From an uncultured Prevotella sp. (GTDB lineage: Bacteria > Bacteroidota > Bacteroidia > Bacteroidales > Bacteroidaceae): a DNA stretch of 8,339 bases. A program made the position numbers and the translations under genes. This document shows positions 1 through 8,339 of the stretch, one piece after another. The DNA is taken from assembly GCA_900553965.1 (NCBI GenBank), contig USFX01000117.1, forward strand, positions 1 through 8,339, read 5' to 3'. Within the stretch, counting starts at the first letter, position 1. Each line of letters opens with the position of its first letter. Below the pieces are notes generated by a model that was given only the letters and a program-made list of their open reading frames with translations, was not told the origin of the DNA and searched no databases.

Positions 1-441
1 ACGTGCCTGACCGAGCCCACCTCCCTTGTCAGCCTCTGAGCCCCACTCGGTCGTGTTCTCGTTGACAATAATCTTGTTGCAACGGAATATGGCGGCGTAA
101 TAGTTGGTCCAGTCTGCATTGAAAAGGTCGTTGTATGAAGGGGCGATGGACAAGTCAAACTGATCGATGGCATTGTTATTCTTAGCGTCCGAGAGTCCCA
201 GACCGCCATGAGCCTGTTCTGAGGCAAACTCTGCCAGCATATATATGCCAACTGATTCGCTGCTTATAGTACGCTGCCATCCGTCATAGCATCCCACGAG
301 AGCCATTTCCGCCGCTTCAAGGTTGCGGTAAGCGGTCTCGTCGTTCATCTGTGTCATCGACTCAGTGTCGAGAGAACACGATGTCACGGCAAATACCGTG
401 AGGGCCATTGTGCCCGTTAAGAAAATATCTTTCGTTTTCAT
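1..441 (-). CDS. SusD/RagB-family surface glycan-binding lipoprotein, N-terminal part (runs off the left edge)
   Basis: The reading frame opens at the ATG complementary to 439-441 and stays open for 147 codons to the window edge, so the C-terminal part (most of a protein usually around 500-650 aa) is missing. Residues 1-21 form a lipoprotein signal peptide, with a lipobox V-T-S-C that places the lipidated cysteine at residue 22; acidic residues follow (D25, E27), as is common in surface-exported Bacteroidales lipoproteins. The segment around 111-125 (WTNYYAAIFRCNKII) matches the conserved helical region near the SusD N-terminus, and the pattern ETAYRNLEAAEMALVGCY at 35-52 is also typical. In the known family the protein sits on the cell surface as a lid over its SusC partner and captures glycan. 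It starts 22 nt after the SusC-like stop with no promoter or hairpin between, so the two are almost certainly co-transcribed. The start has no Shine-Dalgarno, only an A/T-rich lead. Substrate unknown. Confidence 0.93.
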   Translation of the reverse strand, partial: MKTKDIFLTGTMALTVFAVTSCSLDTESMTQMNDETAYRNLEAAEMALVGCYDGWQRTISSESVGIYMLAEFASEQAHGGLGLSDAKNNNAIDQFDLSIAPSYNDLFNADWTNYYAAIFRCNKIIVNENTTEWGSEADKGGGLGQAR

Positions 442-463
442 ATTATATTGTCTTTATTATCGG

Positions 464-3400
464 TTAAAAAGCGATGTTCACACCAACGATGAACGTGCGC
501 GGATGAGGATAATATCCCATGTCCACTCCTGACACCCATGTATGGGTCATGGAACCGTCGGCGTTGAGGTGATTGGCATCCGTACCGTTGAACGAGCCCA
601 CTTCAGGATCCATTCCGTCATATTTGGTCAGCGTCAGCAGATTCTGTGCCTGTACGTAGAGACGCAGCTTGGATATGCCCTTCCACGATATGAGACGCTT
701 GAAGTCATAGCCCAGCGTTATGTTCTGCAGACGGATGTAGTCGCCGTCCTGCAGATATAAGTCAGAGAAGAGCCAGTTGCCCACGTCATTGTATGTCACA
801 CGCGGCATTTTGTTGCTCGTGCCCTCACCGGTCCAGCGGTTGAGAATGCTGCGGCTGTAGTTCGCCTGTGACGTGTCGGGATTGCGGTACGACTGCGCAA
901 TCTTGAAACCGGCAGCACCAGTGGCGTTCAGACCGAGATCAAAGCCTTTCCATCCCAGCATGATGTTGAAGCCGAAAGTATATTTGGGAAGACCGTTGCC
1001 GAGGTCCACCTTGTCTTTGTCGTCAATCATACCGTCACGGTTGATGTCCACGTATTTGACGTCACCGGGCTGGACATTTGCCTGCATCACACCGTTGCCG
1101 GCAGCAATCCAGCTGTCGATGTCCTGCTTGCTCTGGAAGATTCCGGCCGTGCGGTAGCCCCAGAAGTAACCGATGGCGTGGCCGTTCTCGGCACGGTAGA
1201 ACTCCTCGGCGTTCTGATATATCTGGTTGGGGTTTCCGTGGATGATTCCGTCTTCCGTCGGAATGTTGCCCACCTCGTTGTGGTTATATGCGAAGTTGGC
1301 GCCGACGCTGTATGTGAAGTCGCGTCCGATATGGTCGTTCCATGTCAGTCCAAGCTCTACACCGGTGTTCTTGACGTCACCGCCGTTGATAACCGGGCCT
1401 GCCGTTCCCGCGGTGGCCAGCACCGGAGCCGGAACGAGCCAGTCCTTGGTATTCTTGATGTACCAGTCGGCCGTCAGCGAGAGGCGGCTGTTGAGGAAGC
1501 GCGCGTCGATACCGACGTTAAACTGCTCTGATGTCTCCCACTTCACGTCCGTGTTGTCAAGACGGCTCGGATATGAGCCGGTGGTCCAGCCTTCCTGTCC
1601 TCCGTTGGTACCGAAGTTGTAGTTGGTGTTGGTCGTCACGACAGGAGCCAGATACTGCCAGCAGTTGATATTGGCGTTACCCACCTGTCCCCAGCTGACA
1701 CGCACCTTGAGGAAGTCCATCCACGACTTCATGCTCTTCATGAAACTCTCCTCGCTGATGGTCCATCCGGCCGACACTGACGGGAAATAGCCCCAGCGCT
1801 TGCCCGGAGCAAATTTCGAAGAACCGTCGGCACGCAGGGTGGCGTTGACCATGTATCGGTCTTTCCACGCCCATCCGAGACGCATGAAGTAGGACATGCT
1901 GCGCACGGGATCGTAGGGATGACCCTTGACCGACATGTTAGCCTTTCCGTTTGTGTTGTCGAGATAGGCGTGGTCCCAGTCCTTGAAGCCGGGGACAAAG
2001 CCGGAGTTGTATCCTTCGGTCTGACTGCCGTCGTAGCTTGACCATTCCGAACCGACAAGCGCCGTGATGTCATGGCCGCCCTTCAGCGTGAAGTCGTAGG
2101 ACAGGGTGTTGGTCCAGACCATGGACATGCCGTGGCCGTTGTTCTGACGCACATTGTCCTCGGTGTTGCCGCCCTGCGGGGAGAAGGCATAGGACGGAGT
2201 GTATGAGCGGTAGTCGGAAGCGTTATAGCTTATGCCGAACACGGTCTTGAACTTCAGGTTCTTTATCGGCTCCACCTGCATGTATGCGTTGGCGTCAAGC
2301 GTTCCGCTCTTGGAGCGGTTGAAGCGGTTGACCATCATCGTACCGTAGGGATTTCCGTCGTTGACGTTCCAGTCAGAACCGGCCGTATTGTTGTAGTCGC
2401 CGTCCGGACCGTAGACGGGTATGATTGGCGAGGCCGAGAATGCCGAGCGCAGATTGTTGTTGTTGATGTTGCCCGTGCCCATGTTGCGGCTGTCTTTCCA
2501 GACGAAGCTGACGTGCTCTCCGACGGTGATAAGGCCGTCGTACATCTTGTATTCGGAATTAGCGCGGAAATTATACCTCTTATAATAAGAGACATCCTTA
2601 CCTCCGATGACACCATCCTGACCGGTATAACCGCCGGAGATGGCGTATGTAGAGGTCTTTGAACCGCCGGTGAAGGCGATGTTGTGGCTCGTGGTCAGCG
2701 CGCCGTCGTCGATGGCGTTGTCAATCCAGTCGGTGTTATAGATGTTTCCGTTGGCGTCGCGGATAGCGTCGAGCGAAGCCCAGTCAACGGGTGACATGCC
2801 GGAGTTGAGACGTGCCTCGTCCATGATGTTCATGTACTCGTGCGAATTGAGCATCTTGAACTTGCGGGCCACGGTCTGCCAACCGACATATCCGTCATAC
2901 GAGATACGGCTTGTTCCCTCCTTGCCGCCCTTTGTCGTGACGAGGATGACACCGTTGGCGGCCTGTGCACCGTAGATGGCGGCCGAAGCGGCATCCTTCA
3001 GGACGTCGATGCGCTCGATGTCGGCGGGATTGAGGTTTGTGATATCACCGGCAATACCGTCGATGAGATAGAGCGGCTGAGAGTTGCCCACCGTACCGAG
3101 TCCGCGGATGGTGACGCTCATGGCAGCGCCGGGCTGTCCCGACGTAGACACGATGTTGACACCCGGTGTCTGTCCCTGCATGGCTGACAGCGGATTGACC
3201 GTGTTGAGCTTCTGGATGTCGTCACCCTTGATCTGCATCGTGGCTCCGGTGACGAGCTTCTTCTTCATCGTTCCATAGCCGATGACAACGACGTCTTCAA
3301 GAGTCTTGCTGTCGCTGTCGAGCTTCACGTTCATCACGGTCTGGCCGGTATAGGTCTGCTCCTTCTTGAGGTAGCCGATATAGGAGAAGACGATGACGTC

Positions 3401-3640
3401 TCCCTGCTTCAGTCCGGTCAGGGTGTAGTTGCCGTCATAGTCAGTCACACCGCCCTTGGTCGTTCCCTTGACCACGGCACTGACACCAATCAGCGGTTCG
3501 CCGTCAGACGCACCGGTCACCTTTCCCTTCAGCGTGCCGTTCTGGGCGGCGGCGCCTGTGGAAATCATGACAAGCATTAGCATGAGGAAGAGACATCTGA
3601 TGCTCTCCGTCAGCCTAAATAGTTTTTTTCGCTTCATCAT
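464..3640 (-). CDS. SusC/RagA-family TonB-dependent outer-membrane transporter
   Basis: A complete protein of 1058 aa, the usual family length. Residues 1-33 are a signal peptide (basic start, hydrophobic core, A-A-A-Q end). Residues about 36-110 are a carboxypeptidase-regulatory-like beta-sandwich, followed by the TonB-box region DVVVIGYG at 116-123. The plug follows, with PLYLIDG at 189-195 and the SusC signature VLKDAASAAIYGAQAANG at 213-230. The beta-barrel carries family motifs RADGSSKFAPG (603-613), SWGQVGN (649-655), GDVKYVDINRDG (859-870) and a terminal aromatic strand ending in F1058. There is no N-terminal STN domain, so it is not the type that signals through an anti-sigma factor; this fits control by the neighbouring hybrid two-component protein. 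Role by family knowledge: TonB/ExbBD-powered import of oligosaccharides across the outer membrane with the SusD-like partner encoded 22 nt downstream. The start is the first of two adjacent ATGs; an in-frame stop (TAA) lies six codons upstream, so no longer form is possible. Cargo cannot be deduced. Confidence 0.97.
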   Translation of the reverse strand: MMKRKKLFRLTESIRCLFLMLMLVMISTGAAAQNGTLKGKVTGASDGEPLIGVSAVVKGTTKGGVTDYDGNYTLTGLKQGDVIVFSYIGYLKKEQTYTGQTVMNVKLDSDSKTLEDVVVIGYGTMKKKLVTGATMQIKGDDIQKLNTVNPLSAMQGQTPGVNIVSTSGQPGAAMSVTIRGLGTVGNSQPLYLIDGIAGDITNLNPADIERIDVLKDAASAAIYGAQAANGVILVTTKGGKEGTSRISYDGYVGWQTVARKFKMLNSHEYMNIMDEARLNSGMSPVDWASLDAIRDANGNIYNTDWIDNAIDDGALTTSHNIAFTGGSKTSTYAISGGYTGQDGVIGGKDVSYYKRYNFRANSEYKMYDGLITVGEHVSFVWKDSRNMGTGNINNNNLRSAFSASPIIPVYGPDGDYNNTAGSDWNVNDGNPYGTMMVNRFNRSKSGTLDANAYMQVEPIKNLKFKTVFGISYNASDYRSYTPSYAFSPQGGNTEDNVRQNNGHGMSMVWTNTLSYDFTLKGGHDITALVGSEWSSYDGSQTEGYNSGFVPGFKDWDHAYLDNTNGKANMSVKGHPYDPVRSMSYFMRLGWAWKDRYMVNATLRADGSSKFAPGKRWGYFPSVSAGWTISEESFMKSMKSWMDFLKVRVSWGQVGNANINCWQYLAPVVTTNTNYNFGTNGGQEGWTTGSYPSRLDNTDVKWETSEQFNVGIDARFLNSRLSLTADWYIKNTKDWLVPAPVLATAGTAGPVINGGDVKNTGVELGLTWNDHIGRDFTYSVGANFAYNHNEVGNIPTEDGIIHGNPNQIYQNAEEFYRAENGHAIGYFWGYRTAGIFQSKQDIDSWIAAGNGVMQANVQPGDVKYVDINRDGMIDDKDKVDLGNGLPKYTFGFNIMLGWKGFDLGLNATGAAGFKIAQSYRNPDTSQANYSRSILNRWTGEGTSNKMPRVTYNDVGNWLFSDLYLQDGDYIRLQNITLGYDFKRLISWKGISKLRLYVQAQNLLTLTKYDGMDPEVGSFNGTDANHLNADGSMTHTWVSGVDMGYYPHPRTFIVGVNIAF

Positions 3641-3840
3641 TTCATGTTTTTTATGTTAGTAATTATTATATGTGGTAACATGTTATGTTATTGGTATGCC
3701 TCGTCATATGTGATGTCGTGTCGTCGGGATGCGTCTTCCATCTTTATTCCTGCCTTCCTTCCGGCCGGTTTTATGTCGCCGATTGCGCGCCCGCGCCCGA
3801 TATATTAATAGAATAAGGTAAAGATCCGTTATCGGATTAC
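3641..3840 (-). other. Long untranslated leader of the SusC/SusD operon
   Basis: If transcription starts just after the promoter described at 3846-3874, the SusC mRNA has a leader of about 200 nt. Visible in it, in transcript order: a perfect 5-bp inverted repeat with a 4-nt loop at 3824-3837 (AUCCG-AUAA-CGGAU) almost at the 5' end; a very G/C-rich block at 3785-3800 made of tandem CGGGCG hexamers; an 8-bp palindrome CCGGCCGG at 3761-3768; a 17-codon open reading frame from the ATG at 3741 to the TAA at 3688; and a 10-bp palindrome TAACATGTTA at 3676-3685. The last 30 nt before the start codon are A/T-rich without a Shine-Dalgarno, as usual in this phylum. I recognise no known riboswitch. The leader boundary depends on the promoter inference. 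Confidence 0.5.
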
Positions 3841-3845
3841 GGGTA

Positions 3846-3874
3846 CAAAAGTAAACCAAAAATACAAAAACAAT
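3846..3874 (-). promoter_or_regulatory. Candidate Bacteroidales-type promoter of the SusC/SusD operon
   Basis: On the minus strand TACTTTTG (3846-3853) matches the Bacteroidales -7 consensus TAnnTTTG, and it is followed by TAC as is common at such promoters. Seventeen bases upstream is ATTG (3871-3874), one mismatch from the -33 element TTTG. A second TAnnTTTG match (TATTTTTG, 3857-3864) lies 3 nt upstream but lacks a well-spaced -33 element. The promoter sits just past the U-tract of the regulator's terminator, which is where the next transcript should begin. The expected start is near 3838-3842. The assignment rests on motif matching only. Confidence 0.55.
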
Positions 3875-3882
3875 AAGGCAAA

Positions 3883-3910
3883 TTGTTATAAAAAAGGGCG
3901 TTTTTGTTAT
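3883..3910. repeat. TTGTTAT direct repeat with 21-bp spacing, candidate operator
   Basis: The heptamer TTGTTAT (plus strand) occurs at 3883-3889 and again at 3904-3910, exactly 21 bp start to start. An inverted copy, ATAACAA, lies at 3922-3928. Relative to the predicted transcription start of the SusC operon the direct copies fall near -50 and -70, on one face of the helix. AraC-family regulators commonly bind direct half-sites about two helical turns apart, and the regulator encoded next door ends in an AraC-type domain. Caution: the 3904 and 3922 copies are the two arms of the terminator hairpin, so only the 3883 copy is independent evidence, and the same heptamer also occurs once inside the SusD coding region (173-179). 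Confidence 0.35.
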
Positions 3911-3936
3911 CTGCCGTCAGAATAACAAAACGCCCT
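3890..3936 (-). terminator. Rho-independent terminator of the hybrid two-component gene
   Basis: Arms at 3922-3936 and 3895-3910 pair as a 15-bp stem with one bulged U; the G/C-rich base (AGGGCG/CGCCCT) and A/T-rich upper half enclose an 11-nt loop (3911-3921). Read on the minus strand, the stem is followed at once by six T residues (3890-3895). It begins 43 nt after the stop codon of the regulator gene. On the plus strand no T-tract follows, so the terminator is directional. It separates the regulator transcript from the transporter operon. Confidence 0.88.
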
Positions 3937-3979
3937 GTTGGCGTCATTACCGTTGGATATCAGAGAGTTAGAAGTTTAT

Positions 3980-7942
<3,963 letters not shown>

Positions 7943-8026
7943 ATACTATTATATATTATTGTGGTATTAGGTTTCTTTTATCATGGCACATCCGCCTTAT
8001 TCAAGACCAAGGATTATGTTCTCTTG

Positions 8027-8049
8027 CCTATCATGCGGGTGATGACAGG
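8027..8049 (-). other. Hairpin in the leader of the regulator mRNA
   Basis: On the minus-strand transcript 8042-8049 (CCUGUCAU) pairs with 8027-8034 (AUGAUAGG) as an 8-bp stem with one G-U wobble and a 7-nt loop (CACCCGC). The pairing works only as RNA from the minus strand, since the other strand would have an A-C mismatch, which fits its position in the predicted 5' leader about 30-50 nt after the transcription start. No U-tract follows, so it is not a terminator. Function unknown; it could be chance. Confidence 0.3.
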
Positions 8050-8086
8050 ATTGCCTTAACATCCACGTCACCAACGGAACGACGTA

Positions 8087-8116
8087 CAAAAATACAATTT
8101 TATTTTGACATTCAAT
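8087..8116 (-). promoter_or_regulatory. Candidate promoter of the hybrid two-component gene
   Basis: On the minus strand TATTTTTG (8087-8094) fits the Bacteroidales -7 consensus TAnnTTTG and is followed by TAC. ATTG (8113-8116) lies 18 nt upstream at the place of the -33 TTTG element. The arrangement closely mirrors the transporter promoter at 3846-3874 (ATTG, 17 nt, TACTTTTG, then TAC). It would give a leader of about 135-140 nt before the ATG at 7942. No TTGTTAT repeat is found next to it, so autoregulation by the same operator is not supported. Confidence 0.55.
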
Positions 8117-8339
8117 CTTTTGGGGAATAAAAAAACGCAACGCAGCAATATATTCCACGACGGGAAGAAATAATCAGTCGCATATTTTTTCACGTTGTAA
8201 CGGATTTGCAATCACGGCATGAATTTCCCTACCCTAATATTCCTTCGCACACGCAACAGATGAATATATCCGTACGGTCCTCATCGTCCATACGACACGC
8301 ACTGCCCGAAAATCCTCATTCGGGCGAACGGCCACCGCC
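8117..8339. other. Intergenic DNA upstream of the regulator promoter; no gene supported
   Basis: The stretch is A/T-rich to about 8260 and G/C-richer toward the edge. On the minus strand a 34-codon frame is open from the window edge to a TAG at 8234-8236, which could be the tail of an upstream gene, but the translation shows no recognisable motif. On the plus strand a frame opens at 8260 and runs off the edge after 26 codons, also without recognisable features. No tRNA, IS end or further promoter was seen. Confidence 0.4.
8304..8325. repeat. Perfect 7-bp inverted repeat near the right edge
   Basis: GCCCGAA (8304-8310) and TTCGGGC (8319-8325) form a perfect stem around an 8-nt loop. Neither strand has a T-tract after it, so a Rho-independent terminator is not supported. 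It may be a chance hairpin or part of a structure continuing beyond the window. Confidence 0.3.

Noticed and set aside
3688..3741. 17-codon ORF on the minus strand in the SusC leader, considered as a separate gene
   Set aside because: Too short to support as a gene, no recognised peptide, and a chance ORF is likely; mentioned only as part of the leader.
3785..3800. G/C-rich tandem hexamer block considered as a terminator or Z-DNA element
   Set aside because: No matching arm plus T-tract on either strand; listed only as a property of the leader.
8234..8338. 34-codon open tail on the minus strand running in from the right edge, considered as the end of an upstream gene
   Set aside because: No recognisable motif and too short to distinguish from chance.
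8260..8339. Open frame on the plus strand running off the right edge
   Set aside because: Only 26 codons, composition unremarkable, no promoter match upstream.

Overview
The window looks like chromosomal DNA from a gut-type Bacteroidota of the order Bacteroidales (Prevotellaceae or Muribaculaceae would fit; I cannot decide between them). The evidence is a tandem SusC-like/SusD-like outer-membrane pair, a hybrid two-component system of the kind confined largely to this phylum, Bacteroidales-type promoter motifs (TAnnTTTG), and start codons preceded by A/T-rich stretches with no clear Shine-Dalgarno. All three genes lie on the minus strand, so the locus reads from right to left.

Layout in transcription order: 7943-8339 is non-coding and holds the probable promoter (about 8087-8116) and leader of the regulator gene. 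3980-7942 encodes an intact 1320-residue hybrid two-component sensor/regulator: an extracytoplasmic double beta-propeller, Y_Y_Y domain, one inner-membrane helix, histidine kinase, receiver and AraC-type DNA-binding domain. A strong hairpin plus U-tract (3890-3936) ends that transcript. A second Bacteroidales-type promoter (3846-3874) then starts the transporter operon, whose leader of about 200 nt runs to the SusC-family TonB-dependent transporter (464-3640, 1058 aa). After 22 nt comes a SusD-family surface lipoprotein (441 to beyond the left edge, 147 residues visible).

Together this is the regulatory and import core of a polysaccharide utilization locus. The sensor most likely detects an oligosaccharide in the periplasm, phosphorylates its own receiver, and activates the SusC/SusD operon through its AraC-type domain. 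SusD captures glycan at the cell surface and SusC imports it with TonB energy. The glycan cannot be inferred here, because any glycoside hydrolases would lie beyond the left edge.

The locus is a well-known type and I see no novel gene system. The most interesting non-coding signal is a pair of TTGTTAT heptamers exactly 21 bp apart, just upstream of the transporter promoter and partly inside the regulator's terminator; this is a plausible AraC-type operator but unproven.
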